This document shows, one piece after another, positions 26,958-40,545 of a DNA stretch of 64,000 nt. Each line of letters opens with the position of its first letter. Position 1 is the first letter of the stretch. Source of the DNA: Hypomyces perniciosus (taxonomy: Eukaryota; Ascomycota; Sordariomycetes; Hypocreales; Hypocreaceae); assembly GCA_008477525.1 (NCBI GenBank), contig SPDT01000005.1:4216001-4280000 (forward strand). The letters run 5' to 3'. Both the position numbers and the translations under genes were made by a program. The notes beneath the pieces are model-generated. The model was given only the letters and a program-made list of their open reading frames with translations. It was not told the origin of the DNA and searched no databases.

Positions 26958-28347
26958 ATATTATCGTTATCTATATATATATATATACCCCTTTAAGGCT
27001 TATAATTTCTTTTTAGCCACTTAGCTAATTCTTAAAGATAAATAGCCTATTATATATAGTAGTTTTAGGCTATACTTTAGTACTAGTAAAGTCTCTGCAG
27101 TATAAGTGTAAATATTAAAGTTACTTAAATTAGCGAAAAAGGCTTTATTAAATGCACCCGCATTATATTATAGAGTATAGTATTTATTATAATACCCTTT
27201 TATTATTAGAAAATCTACTACTATATACTCCTTTATAGTAATATCCCGCTCGGTAATATTATATATACTTCCTGTACTATAATTAAATTCCTTTATAATA
27301 CCTAAATAAGTATTACAATTAATCTTTAATAAAGTATCTAAAAAGTTCACTATTACTATATATACTATTTTATAAAAGATAAGTGTATCTATAACTCCAG
27401 AAAAGTCTAACTTTATAATAAAATATTAGTTTTAAAGGAGTTTTAGATTTATTATTAAAACTTTATTAAATTAATATAAAGGCAGTATTATTATTATAGC
27501 TACTACTATTTTACGTTTAAAATCTTCTTTAGCTTTTATATATACTTACACTTATATATATAGATTTTAGCAGGATCCTAGTATTATAGTTTATTTTTTA
27601 AAGTCTAACAACATACTATATAGGTATAGCTATTATATTCTTAACAGTAAAGACAGGCATAGACCTTTTTCTACCTATACTTATATATATACTACACCTT
27701 ATTTCTTTTTTCTATTACTTAAAGTTTTACTATAAAAATAAATTATAAATATAGCCTGCTAGTTTAGTTTTACTATACTCTTTAATCCCTTTATAAGTTA
27801 TAGCTTAACCTTAAATATATAAATACTTAGTTAAAATTTCAGCTAATCTTTATCTATAATTAAAGTAAAGTACCCTATATTAGCTAATGCCTAGAAAGCT
27901 ATAGTTTATAGGCTAGCCTATAAATATATATTAAAAGAGGTATAAATATATACTACAAGTTCTTTTAATTCTATACCTTTATAGATTAAGCGCACTTTAA
28001 TAACTAGGTCTGCTTCCTTTATTATTACCTTTACTAAATATTATCTAACAGAACCTAAATAGTTAAATAGTGCCTATTAGGTAATAAACTATATATAGTA
28101 TATATAATATTTTGTTTTTTTAAGGTTTAGGATCTCCTTTATATATACTCCTAGTGTCTTTAAATATTACTATAAAGTATTACTATTATTAAATACCCTG
28201 TAAGATAAACAATACTCTAGGCATTAAGGAATATCTAGGAATATAGGTAAGGATTTAACTGCTGCCTATACCTCCTTAAACAGGTCCTTTATTTATTATA
28301 AGTCTCTAAATATAAGCTTAAAAATCGCTAATATCTTTATATATCGG
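26958..28347 (-). other. Element C interior between the small insert and element B
   Basis: AT-rich, RIP-degraded DNA of element C. A minus-strand open stretch at 27,168-27,350 has no recognisable domain. By position it should correspond to the protease/gag-pol junction part of element C. ATCGG at 28,343-28,347 is the left target duplication of element B. Confidence 0.45.
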
Positions 28348-28519
28348 TATCACGGCACGGAAAGGCAGGTTAAGGCAAATATTATTATTATGCTGTAGAG
28401 AGCGAGAAAGCCCTAAGGCTCTATGGAAAGCTATAGCTAGGAACGCGTTAGGGCCTGGTCACATAACTGGGGCTTACGTAACAGGGCGTTAATATCGCAT
28501 TACAGTCAGTACTGTAACA
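28348..28519 (-). repeat. 3' LTR of element B
   Basis: 172 bp. It is the better preserved copy at its left end (TATCACGGCACGG), where the partner reads TATTATAGTATAG; every difference in that block is C-to-T or G-to-A. It borders the polypurine tract on its right. Confidence 0.9.
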
Positions 28520-30714
28520 GTACCCCCCCTCTTTATTGCACTATTCGGCCGCGAATAGCTATATTATTTATATAAATCGAAATTCCAGGTAATCTATTTT
28601 AATACTTTTAATATAAAGGTAAATAGGGCGAATTGTATAGTTTTTAGTGTTAGTGATATATAGTTTAGTTATAGGCTTTAGCGCGGTATAGTCTTTAATT
28701 AGCGCTTTGCAGGTATTAGTTTCTTTTTAGCTATTTCCTCTTTTTCCTCTTTTATAATTCCTTTCAGTACTTATTGCAGTAGGCCTAGCTTTTTTAAATT
28801 TCTTTTATAAAAGTTTTATATTACTCTCTTTTACCTTTATAAGTCTTTAGCTAATTGCTATATAGCGGTATAGTATTTCTATTTAATAAAGTAGTAGAAT
28901 TTATTATTATTATAATAATCTTAAAGCGCTTTAAACTCCTATTTCTTTTATACTTTATCTATACTATTTTCCTTTTCTAGTATTCTGCCTTAAATATTCT
29001 TTAACTTAGCCTTATTAATTATCTTTTACCTAAAATACAGTAAAGTAGCTGTTTTAAATTGCAGGAGGGAGTTATATAGGATTAAGAAAATCTTTATACC
29101 TTTTAGCAGGCTAATAGCGCAGGTTTATAGGTATACCTTTATTATTATATAAGGCCCTGCCTATTTATTGTCTAGCTTCTTTATTGGCCAGTTAGTTTTT
29201 ATATTTTATATATTAATAAACACTTTTTGCTTAATAGTATAAATTAATAATGCCTTTTTTTGTATATTTGCGTTTTTTTTATATCTTTTTCCTGAGGCCT
29301 TGGCGAGGGCTTTTAGCTATATAATAATGCGTTTAAATTACTTGGTAATAGTATTAGTGCAGAAAAACTCTTTTCTCTTTACTGCAGAAAGGTTTAGCGG
29401 GCAAGGCTATAAAGGCTTTATCCTTAAGCGAGGGTTAAAACTATAATTAACGAAAAATAGCGATATACTAGTGGTTTTAGATATTATATTATTTACAGCA
29501 AATTCAGCTAATAGAAACTAATAGGCCTAGTTGTCTTAATAAACGTTAATAAAAGCTTATAGGTATTATTTTATATTTATATTAATCCTTTTAATTTAGC
29601 TATTAGTTTTAAAGTAGAAAGTTAATAACTATTTTAATATAACTTTTAATTATGTTAAGAGTTATTTTTAAAATTTTAATATAAACTGTATACTACAGTT
29701 TAATATAATATTATTAGGTATATTATAGAGGCAGTAAATCTTATTAATAAATATATTAACTAGCTCCTTAACTGACAGTAAAGTAATAGGTATAAAATAA
29801 TATATTTTTATAAAGCAGTAAATTATTACTAGTAAATGCTTATAGGTAATATTATATTGGCAAGATTTAGGCAGTAGTATAATATAATTAATAAAAATAT
29901 TTAACTATATATAGAATAGGACTAGTAATAATTAAAGGAAGCTTTATAGTAAAGATTGCAAGGCCTTTATTTTAATATATAGTTTATAGGCTTATATAAA
30001 TATTTTAATGTCTTTTAAGATTTATAGCTACTAGTATATCTAGCTAATAAAGTTTAGAGTTTTAAACTTGCCTAAGTGTCTAGCTAGGCTACTTAAGTGA
30101 TTTCTAAATAGGATTTATATTTAAAGTTTATTATTAGGGGGAATAAAAAGCTGCTTTTAATAGTAAATTCTACTATTTATTACTTAGCAGTTGTTTATTG
30201 CAATCTAGAGTTCTCTGTAAAGCTGTTATAGCTATTAGTAGATATTAAGGTTTTAGAGTGCAGTTACTATTTCTCTCGCTATAGTATTTCGTTTATATAC
30301 TGCTGTAATTAAATGGTTAATTAGTCTATCTTTTACTAGTATTATTATAGCTATAGGGGCGGCCTTTATAAATAGTTTAATATTTAATAAAACTTTTTCT
30401 TAAAATATTGCTTAAGTTTTAAGGCTAAAAGAACTTTACAGGAAAATAATATATTACTTGTTTTTAATTTAGTTATTAAGAGGGTTTAATTTTACAGGCC
30501 TATTTTCCGCTTTTTATTTAAAGCGTTAAGCTTTACAGCTTTAAAGTTAAGTTAATAGATAATATAAAAGTTAAAGTTAAAGAGGAATTTAAACTATTAG
30601 ATTTATTGCTAGTTTAAGGCTTTTATTAAAGTAAAGTATTTAAGGTTTTTATAGTCTATAATAACATTAAACTCTTATAAGCTTTATAATTTTAGGCGTT
30701 ACTTCTCTATTACT

Positions 30715-31445
30715 TTAATAATAGCTAAAAGTTCTTTATTATAAATCTTATAGTTGCATTTTTAAGCGTTATACTTTACAGAAAAGAATATAATAAAGCA
30801 TAAAATGCCCTTTTTATTATACTGCAATAAGATACTGCCTAATACTTAATTAAAGGTATTAGTTTTAAGGACTATTTGTTTATTATAGTTAAAGAGGGCT
30901 AGGATTAGGGCTAATTTAAAGGTATATTTAATTAAATTAAAGGCTTCCTGCTATTTCTCTCGTTAAATATATAGTTAATCCTTTTTTAAGAGCTTATTTA
31001 ATAGTGCAGCTATTTTAAAGTATCTTTAAATAAAATAGCAATAGAAATTTATAAAGCCAAGGAACTTTTATAAATCCTTTACTCCTTTAAATAGTTGCTA
31101 GTTTAATATAGCCTTAACTTTCTTAAAATCTATTTCTAGTCCTTTTAAAGTAATAATTAAACTAAAGTATTTTATCGTTATTATCTTAAACTTATATTTA
31201 ATAATATTAATTTAAAGGCTAGCGTTTTAAAGGCAGGCTATTACTTTATATATATAATTTTAATACTCTTTTTAATATAATAAATATATAAGGATATTAT
31301 TAAGGTATACTGTATCGATATAATTAAAAAAGTTATAGAAAGTATAGTTAATATAGTGTTAGAATATAGCAGGTATATTATAAAGGCTAAAAGGTATAAC
31401 TAATATCTTAAAAAAGCTAAACCTTATAATAAATGCTATTTTCTA
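30715..31445 (-). pseudogene. Reverse transcriptase/RNase H remnant of element B
   Basis: On the minus strand, about 31,375-31,440 encodes a decayed KIAFIIRFSFFKILVIPFSLYN block, the gypsy motif T-A-F-x-x-x-x-G-x-F-x-x-L-V-M-P-F-G-L-T-N. Then 31,287-31,307 gives YLNNILI, the Y-L-D-D-I-L-I polymerase site with both metal-binding Asp residues changed to Asn, as G-to-A mutation would do. About 30,718-30,762 gives the RNase H block KCNYKIYNKELLAII. The order and strand match Ty3/gypsy Pol. The lost Asp pair alone makes it catalytically dead; there are also stops. Confidence 0.85.
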
Positions 31446-34400
31446 TATATCCCCTTTAGCGATATAAAGGTTATTAAACGCGGCAATAATATCGAGTTTT
31501 ATATATACTTTTATATAGCTTAAGGCGTTAAAGGTTTCCTGGATTAATAGCAATAGGTACTAATTCTTAATAGTAATATTATTTAACCTTTAATAATCTT
31601 AATAGATATAAACACTGCCTTTTAGTTTTGCGGCTAAAAGGAGGGGAGTAGTGTATTATACTTGCAATTTACAGATAAATCTTTTCGCTAAGTTATTATT
31701 TAACTATTCTTTTATTACCTGCAGTTTATTAGGTAAAATAGCCTGTTTCTTTAGTATAGTAAATCTTTTCCTAGTAGTATTTTAATTTTATAGTCTTAGG
31801 CCTATTATAAAGAAAGTTTATTTACTGTTTTTAGTAGGAAGGCGTTATATAAGTTATATAGCTAAAATAGCAGTTTTTTTAGGATATTTAGTTTACTAAA
31901 TTTAGGTTTCCCTGCTATAAATTTCTTAATATTAGCAGTTATAATCTTTTTCAGTTATACCAGGGAATAGCATTTATTAATAAAGTTATATATTTCTTTA
32001 AATAATACTATTTTTACTTTAATATAGTCTCCTTATCCTATAAGTATTTATTAGAAAAACTTATTTAAAAGCTTTAGTAAAGTAGTAGGTATTAGTTTTT
32101 TAATTTTAATAGCTTAATTAATCTCTTTTTAGGTTACTTTTATTGCGCGGATATATAGTTATTAATAAAAAGTAATAAAGTTTATAGCTGCTATTATTTA
32201 TATATCCGCTATATTTAAGTATATTTCTTAATTTTAAAGTTTACTTTAGTTTTATAGAAATAATATATTAAAAAATAGTAGTAATGGCTTTAATAAGGGT
32301 TTCCCTTTTTATTATTAACTATAGATTATAAAGGCAGGCAGTAGCTTTATATATACTTAATTTAGGATTATTTATACTTATATTTCTTTATTATTAGTTC
32401 TACTATACTTAAAGGTTATATACTAATTTTAGTTTAGTGTTAAGGTTTATAAAATATATAGTTTAAAGGCCCCCTCTTTAATTAGGTTATAGTCTATTTC
32501 TTTTAAAGTATTTTTAACTAATAGTTGCTAATATAGTATAGTTCTTTATCTAGTTAAATTAAGCTTTAATTTATTTAAGGCATTTTCGATTATTAGTTAC
32601 TAGTAATATATACTCTATATTAACTTTAATGAAGTTATGTTTTATTTTAACTGCTATTAAAACCTATATAAGCTGGCTATACTTTTTAAAAGATAGAAGT
32701 TATAATAGTAATAGGATTTAAAGGTAATAGTTAACTCTTTTTAATTAATATTAAGGTTATATTTTTTTAATTATAAAAGGCTAAAGATTATAAGTATATT
32801 ATTAAAGATACTTATAATAAATAAAAGGCAGAGTTTTTATAGAAGTTAATTATAGTTTATATAATAAAAAAGTTTAAAATTTTACTAGCTATACTTTTAT
32901 TAATAAATAAAAGATTCCTAGTAAATAGTAATTGTTAAGTAGTAATATTAAATTATTTAATAAAAGTGCAGCTAGTAAAAGCCTAAAGTATATAGCTGCT
33001 ATTTATTGAAGCTTTTATATTAATATAGATATTATATGTAAAGAATGGTATAGTTTATATTAAAAGGGATTTACTGTTTATTTAAGTATTGTAGGTAGTA
33101 TTAGCGCGCTACTAGGGTTTAATTATTATATTTTACTAGGCTATTCTATTATTAGCCTTAAAATGCTGTTGAGTTAAGGTATAGTTAATATAGCTAAATT
33201 TAGCGATTTTAATTTTATATTTAGTATAGATTGCCTTAATATATATTAAACTGCTTTTTTTATTGTATTTATTAAGGCTATAGCCTGCTTTTTTACAGTA
33301 AAAGCAGAATCCTTTAGCAATATATTCTTTGCGAGAGATTTCAAGGTAAGGTAGTAAAGTATATATAGTATTTAGCTATATTAGGTTACTGGCTAGCGCT
33401 AGGGCAGCGGCTTAGTTATTTTGCTGGCGTTAATAATATTGCTGTTAATGCTAATACTGCTGTTATTAATAGCTTTATTAACGTTAACCTATTTAGGCAG
33501 CGCGGAGGGCATTATAGTAAACGCCCTTTTAAAGCCTATTATAAATAGTTTAGTAAAGTTAGTATTATTTAGTAAAGTTAAATTTATTTAGCTTAGTTAT
33601 TTAGGTTTTTATAGCGTTAGTAAGCTTTTAAGAAACCTTTATTTTTAAGGCCTCTATTATCTGCTTAGCAGTTTTACTATATTTACTACCTAATATAAAT
33701 AACTCTGCTATAAAGTTCTAAAAACGCTTATTTAATATATATAGGTTATTAAAAGACTATAATGCTTTTTAAAAGAGGTTAATTATTTATATTATTTATT
33801 AAAATTAGTAAAAAGTACTGTATTAATCTTTTAATACTATTAGGCGGGGTTATTAAGACTTTTAATAATAGTATTAAAGTTTCTTTAATATAGTTAATAT
33901 ATATCTCTTTAAAAGACTTGCAATATATAGGATCCTTTTAAGTTTAGTCGAGAAGATTAATTAATTGCCTATAAAAGTAATATTAATTTAGGAATATTAG
34001 TTAATATATTTTTACTAATATTTAATAATATTTTTCTATTTATTATTAAATTATTTAAGGTTTTTAGTTTAGCAGCAGTTAAGTAGGTTATTATTTCTAG
34101 GGTTTAGTAGTAAGGCTGTATTTAAGGCTTTAACCTAGGCTTTAATTTATACTTTAAAGTCTTGATTTTTAGCTGCCTGCTTTAAGATTTCCTATTTAAA
34201 GGTTTATTTTTAATTTTTTTATTAAATAAAGCCTTTTTTAATTACTTAGCCAAAAAGATAGAATTAGTAATAAAGGTTATTATCTTTAATAATTGTGTTT
34301 ATTAAACGTATATAGTCGCTATTAATACTGGATTTTTACAGGGTTTTAAAGAGAAAAGGGAAAGGCGTAAGCTTTATAGCTAAAACTATAGTCTATTAGG

Positions 34401-34607
34401 CTAAGTTAAGCTGCAGGGTAAGGTTTAAGGCATTTATGTTTATTTTACTTATAATTAGTTTCCTATAGATATAGGGTTTAAAGGATAAGGGCTAGGCTAT
34501 AGAGGCGTTATTATAGGTTTAAAAATAAAACGGGATTTAAGGGGAATTTATAATTAATTAAGTATATACTTTATAATAGCGCAGCTAAGTTAAGGGATAG
34601 TATAAAC

Positions 34608-34779
34608 TATTATAGTATAGAAAGGCAGGTTAGGGTAAATATTATTATTGTGCTATAGAGAGCGAGAAAGCCCTGAGGCTTTATGGAAAGCTATAGCTAG
34701 GAATGCGTTAGGGCCTGGTTACGTGACCGGGGCTTACGTGACAGGGCGTTAACATTGTGTTACGGTCGGTGCCGTAACA
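34608..34779 (-). repeat. 5' LTR of element B
   Basis: 172 bp. Its right two thirds keep high GC (GAGAGCGAGAAAGCCC, GTTACGTGACCGGGGC) and a clean GTGCCGTAACA end, while its left 20 bases are RIP-altered. It is followed by ATCAG, the right target duplication. Confidence 0.9.
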
Positions 34780-34784
34780 ATCAG

Positions 34785-35431
34785 GTTATCCTTAAGTTCT
34801 TAGATTGCTAGGTCGTTATCTTTAGTATACTAATATTATACTCCTTATCTATATAGTTATCCTTATATACAATATAGGCCTAATTAGCAGTACAGCCAAA
34901 ACAACAAAACCTTAGTTTATCGGCATTTCTATTAAAATACTAGTTAAGCGAATTCACTAAAATTGGTTTCCTATAATATTCACTTAGTTAACCTTTTTAA
35001 TTAAGTTAATTTAAATTAGCATTTACCCTACTGACCTTACTACTGCCTTTAAAGATATATTATCCCCCTATAGGTTATTGTATTAAGGGAAATAATAAAG
35101 GCTAATAGGCAAGCTATTATTATAGTTGCTAGTATACTACTTAGCTTAATATATTACAGCCTCTTTACTAAAGCTTACCAGTATTTCTTTATCTTTATTA
35201 TTAAACTGTTAATAAAAGACTATCCCGCTATATTATAGCCTTTTCCTTTAACTCTAGTAGCTATATATACAGCCTAGTATATAGGTATAGTGTTATAACC
35301 TTTATATAAAGTTATAGTGCCAGTTAATTATATATTTAGAATATTACTGCTTTATTAAATTATATATTATACACCTTAGCTAAATATATAACCATTATAG
35401 TAAATCCGCGAACTAAGTTACCCTGTATATA
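34785..35431 (-). other. Element C interior between elements B and F
   Basis: About 650 bp of AT-rich sequence left over between two nested insertions. No motif seen. ATATA at 35,427-35,431 is the left target duplication of element F. Confidence 0.5.
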
Positions 35432-35693
35432 TATTAGGAGACCGGAAGCTCCGGAGCTCTTATAATATCATATAGGCCGGAATATATATATAAAAGCAAC
35501 TATAGTCCCCAAAGATATAGGACTTTAAAGACCAGAAAACTACTACTGCTACACTTAATTATTAGTTTCTGGCTTATTACCTGCTTATTAGCATCTATCT
35601 CTCTTTTAAATAACTGCTCTTTAACCTCCTTTACTTTTCCTTAAAGTTACAGCCCCTCGCTTAATCTATTTACCTTAAAAAGGGTCTTTAATA
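35432..35693 (+). repeat. 5' LTR of element F
   Basis: 262 bp, strongly RIP-altered: it ends GGGTCTTTAATA where the other copy has GGGTCTCTGACA. It shares the GGAAGCTCCGGAGCTCTTA palindromic block and the TAGTTTCTGGCTTATTACC block with the other two copies. Confidence 0.92.
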
Positions 35694-36810
35694 TACTAGT
35701 CTTTTACTATTTCTAGTAAAGGTAAAAAGACTATTAAAGTTAAAGATACCTTTAGCAGCGAATAATTAACTTACTTTTAGTAAAAAGGCTATATTTTAGA
35801 TATAAAGACTTTTAAGTAAAGTTACTCCTTTAGATTATTAACTGGGCCTTTTAAATAATACTTTATTTATAGAAAAAGAATTTAATATTTGCATTTAGTA
35901 AATAAAAGAAAAGCAGTAAGTATACTTAAAGAGGAAATATTTAAACACTCTTTTTTAGGGAGAGAACCCTTCTTTTAAACTCCTAGAGATTAAAGGTTTA
36001 TCGCCTATAACTAGCTTATTATATACCGCTAATTTAAAATAACTTTATAAAAGCAATTAAGGTAAAGTGTAAATTTAAGCTTTTTATTATAAAGGAAAGT
36101 TTTAAGCAGAATTATAGACTTTTTTTACTATTATTAAAAGGCAGTTTAAATTATCCTTTAATACCTTTTCCTAAGCAGCTTGCAAAATCACCTATACTAC
36201 TTCCTGCTTAAAAAGAGATATTTAATAGTAATAGGTTAGCTATTTTAAAGAGAAAGGCGGATCTACTAGATTAATTACTTAAGATAAATTTTATTAATAG
36301 CTTAAGGATAATAATCGCGATAGCCTAATTAGGTGCTATAAAGCGACTTTATAGATCTTTCGCTTATATTAAGCTGCTAGATAGAATTTTCAGTTATTTC
36401 TCTCCCAATTTAAGATTATTAAAAGTAAATTCTTTAAAATAACCCCTCTATAGCTTAAAATTAATATATTCTTATAGTGCCTTTCCCCTGCAATAAATAA
36501 ACAGATACTTTACTATAAAATCCCTATAACCTAACAGGAATTAATTTATACTAGTATAATCGCTAAGACTTTTATATATAGCTATACTAGTAACGCAAAT
36601 AGCTTTTAATAAGAATCTTAATCTTAAAGAAAATGCAGAAAGACTAGACCTACTAGTCAGCGGGGATTATATTAAAATTACGCTGCTAATACTTTAAAGA
36701 ATATAATAACTGAAATATTTAGAGGTTTAAAAGAATAAAGAAACCTCTTTAGCTTAGTAATTTATTGGAAATATAGTAGTCTTTACTATAAAACCTCCTG
36801 TTAAACTTTT

Positions 36811-39800
36811 AATTGCATAAAATATAATAGCAAGTATTACTCTACTAAAAAGCATAATAACCCTATTTAGCTATACTTTATTAGCGGAAATACTAAACCT
36901 GCAGTTTATTAAGCCTAAAAATATAATTGCTATATAAATCTACTTATAAAATAATCGGAAAAGATGCAGCTAGGTAGCTACTAGCAATATATAAATGCCC
37001 TATTTAATCCCAGCAGCAATATTTACATTATCTCTTTATAATAAAAGGATTAATTAAAAAGTCTATCACTAGCTTTTAAGTTTACTGCTATTTTCTTAAA
37101 TGTTTCTATTATAATTTATAGTTATATAGATATATTTATAAAAATAGTTAACGATTAAAGAGTAAATCAAAAGTAGCTACTTTATTGCATTATCGCTAAT
37201 AGCTTAAAAAACTTTATTTTAAAAAGACTTTAATTTTAAGAAGCCAATTTTACCTTTTTATAAAAATATAATCGATAGAATTATCCTTTAACTAGGAATT
37301 CTATTACTTTAATAGCCTCTAAAAAGCAGCTATAATAAACTATTAAAAGAGCCTAAATAGCTTTTATATTAGCAATTAAAAAGAAGCTAGAAGTTATGTT
37401 AAAAGCTTCGGAAAACGTACTATCTCCCGACTTAAATAAAGCTACTTCCTTAAAAGACTATAAGTCAGCTTTATATTTAAAATTGCTTCCTATATATCAT
37501 AATTTTATTAATGTCTTCTCTGCAGAAAAAGCTGTTAATATATTAGCAAATCGACAGTACACTATTAAGTTAAAGATAGGAAAATGCCTCTATAGAGTCC
37601 TATTTATAACCTAGTACCTAAAAAGCTAGAAGCTCTCTGCAAGTATTTAAAAAAAGCATTATAAAATATATAGATTTGGCGGTCTATTAGTCCTGCAGGT
37701 ACCCCTGTAATCTTTATATTAAAAAAAGGCAGTAAACTGTAAATATATATTGATTTCTATACTTTAAATAAAATAATTTACAAAAACTGCGCTCCTTTAC
37801 TATTAATTTTTAAAATTCTTAATAGACTTTTATATATTAAGATTTTCACCAAGTTTAATTTAAAGGATACATATTACCAGATACCTATCTGTAAAAAAGA
37901 TAGGTAAAAGACAGTATTTCGCTGCCAATATAAATACTTTAAGTATAATATTATACTATTTAGCCTTATAAATTCCCCTATAACTTTTTAGCAATATATT
38001 AATAATATACTATAAAATCTAGTTAATTTTATTTATATTATATATTTTAATAATATATTAATCTAAGGCTGCATCTTTAAAAAGTATATATATTATATTT
38101 GCTAAGTTTTTAAAAAGTTATAAAATGCAAAGCTATATATTAATATTAATAAATGTATCTTTTATATTACTTTAATACCTTTCCTTAAATATATTATTAT
38201 GCTTAATAGAATTAAGATAGAACAGTTATATGTTTAAGCTATTGCTAAGTGGCTAATACTTAAAAGTATTTATAATATCTTTATATTTCTAGGATTTATA
38301 AGGTTTTACTATCGCTTTATTAAAAATTATAGTAAAATTATAGTACCTTTAATAGATCTTATTTATAGAAAGCGAGAAAGTTCTTTACAGCTAGAGCCTA
38401 GCGCTCTTAAAGCTTTTTAACAGCTTAAAGGAAAGTTCTTAAAGAAACCTGTTTTAATACATTATAACCTAAAGGCGCTAATTTATATAAAAACAGATAT
38501 ATTAAACTATATAATTAAGGCAGTACTAGCTTAGTATTAGCGAGATGCCTGGCACCCTATAGTGTATATATTAAGAAAGCTAAATGGTTTTGAATTATAT
38601 TATTATACCGTTAATATTAAATTTTTTACTATTATAAAGGCTTTTTGAATATAGAGATACTATCTGGCTTATATAGGTATAGAGATTTAGGTTATAATAG
38701 ACTATCTTAACTACTATTACTTTATAAATAAATAAAAGCTTTTATGTTAATAGGTAAAGGCTTTTAATAAACTAGCTTTATTTAATTTTTACATTAAATA
38801 TAAGCCAGGGAAGTTTAACCCTGTTAATGCTTTATCTTAATGCTTTAATTTCTATAATCTTGCTAAGATTAAAGAATTATAGCGAGGCTATATATCGATA
38901 ATTTTGCAGTGTTTTTATAATATAAAAGCTAATAGCCTATATAAACTAAAAGGATCTATAGTAGTGTATTATAGTAACTAGGAATATATAAAGTTGCCTA
39001 TAGATAAAAGCATTACTTTAGCATTGCTTTAGGTTAAGGGACAGGGACTAGATACTACTTAGCAGATAGCTTACCTATAGAGTATAGTAGCTAGAGTTAT
39101 AACTGCTAGTTTGCAGGTTATATAGTAGACTACTGCAGGTTTACTGCTAGAACTATAAGAGTCTTTACGCTTAGCTATCTTATAAGCTTAACGAGGAGAT
39201 TACTTTATTTAGCAGAAAGTTTAAAGCTAAAGAGTAGTTAATATATTTTATAATAATAACTGGGTTATTAATAATAACCAGCTAATTTACTATTAGGGCA
39301 AAATTCATATATTAATAGGTCTTTATACTAAGATTTTAATGCTACTTTATAATAATGTAACTGCTGGATACTAGGGAGTTAATTATATTTTAAAATGCAT
39401 TATATTAATTTATTATTAGTAAGGCATAAAGCAAGACATTAAGCGTTATATATCTATATATTATATTTGCTAGACAATAAAAGCAAAAACCTATTAACTT
39501 TATAGCGAACTTACTTTATTACTAATACTAGAAAGACCCTTTAAAGAAATTTCTATAGATTTTATTATAGATTTGCCAGAAATCTTAAACTATAAAGGCA
39601 AATACCTATATAATATAATTCTTATTATTATTAATTGATATATAAAATATACCCTGTATATACCTATAACAGTATATATTATAAACAGCAGAGTCACTAA
39701 CCTTTTTATAAAACACATTTACTTAATTTTTAAAATACTATAAGGAATTATCTTTAATAGAGATCAATTATTTAAATCTAGATTTTAGCGAAGTTTCTAT

Positions 39801-40545
39801 CACTTATTTACTTATAAATAGCAATTTAGCACTACTTTTCACCTATAGACTAATAGTCAGACTAAACAGCAAAATCAAGCCTTAAAGTATTATTTACATT
39901 CTTTTTACAGTAAACAATAAAATAACTAGCTGCAAAAATTATCTTTTGCTTAATCTATATATAATAGTGCCGAATATTCTATAACCAGTTACTTACTAGT
40001 TTTCTTACTGCTTAACTATAAGCTTAACACTCCGGGTTATAATAAATTAACCTATTATAGATATTATACTAATACTATTATAAAAGTAGAAAAGCTTTAA
40101 GCTACCTATAAAATAGCTAAATAAACACTACAAAAAAGCTAAAAAAAAATATAAAAAGTAATAAAATACTTACCGACTTAAAAAGAAATTCGCTATTAGC
40201 GATTAAGTATTAATTTTTATAAAATACCTAAAACTTTAATAACCTAATAAAAAATTTATTAAAAAGTATAGTAGTCTTTACTAGATTAAACACTAAATTA
40301 AAATAAGTAGATTAATATATTAAATTTATTTCCTATTTTCTATTAAAATTTATAATGTTTTTAATATTATAAATCTTAAACTGTATTATAGCCGCGAAAG
40401 AGAACCTTTTAAGTTAATAAATTACCCTTTTAGCATTAAAGAAATATTTAAAGTTAAGAAAATTATTAATTATAAATATAAAGGGATATAACACTTATAT
40501 TTAATTAAATAAAAAGACTATATAAAGACTAATAATACTTAATAA
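36811..40545 (+). pseudogene. Gag-Pol relic of element F (knuckle, RT, RNase H, integrase, chromodomain)
   Basis: Positions 36,811-36,852 encode a C-x2-(C to Y)-x-(G to S) zinc-knuckle relic in the same frame as the open stretch 37,396-37,614. That stretch matches the start of gypsy RT (Y-x-x-F-x-x-V-F-S-x-E-K-A...Y-x-I-x-L-x-x-G). About 37,580 the frame slips by one base in an A run. RT then continues with SPAGTPVIFILKKG (from about 37,689), the decayed polymerase site YFNNILI at 38,043-38,063 (both Asp now Asn), and FLGFIRFYYRFI near 38,290. RNase H (TDILNYIIKAVL) is near 38,490. Integrase shows an IDFIIDLPE block near 39,560. From 40,453 a YLIK-stop-KDY block matches the Y-L-V-K-W-K-G-Y core of a chromodomain, with Trp changed to stop. 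Inactive. Confidence 0.85.

Larger units (their letters stand above)
28348..34779 (-). mobile_element. LTR retrotransposon B (Ty3/gypsy), nested in element C
   Basis: LTRs of 172 bp at 28,348-28,519 and 34,608-34,779 have TGTYACGGCAC...GTGCCGTAACA-type inverted ends. Target duplications are ATCGG (left) and ATCAG (right), differing by one G-to-A change. GTACCCCCCCTCTTT after the left LTR is a minus-strand polypurine tract, so the element reads leftward. RT and RNase H relics lie at 30.7-31.45 kb on the minus strand. LTR ends, polypurine tract and the GTATAAAC bases next to the 5' LTR match element A; body decay is similar but the LTRs are better preserved. Full length is 6.4 kb, normal for a fungal gypsy element. 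Confidence 0.9.
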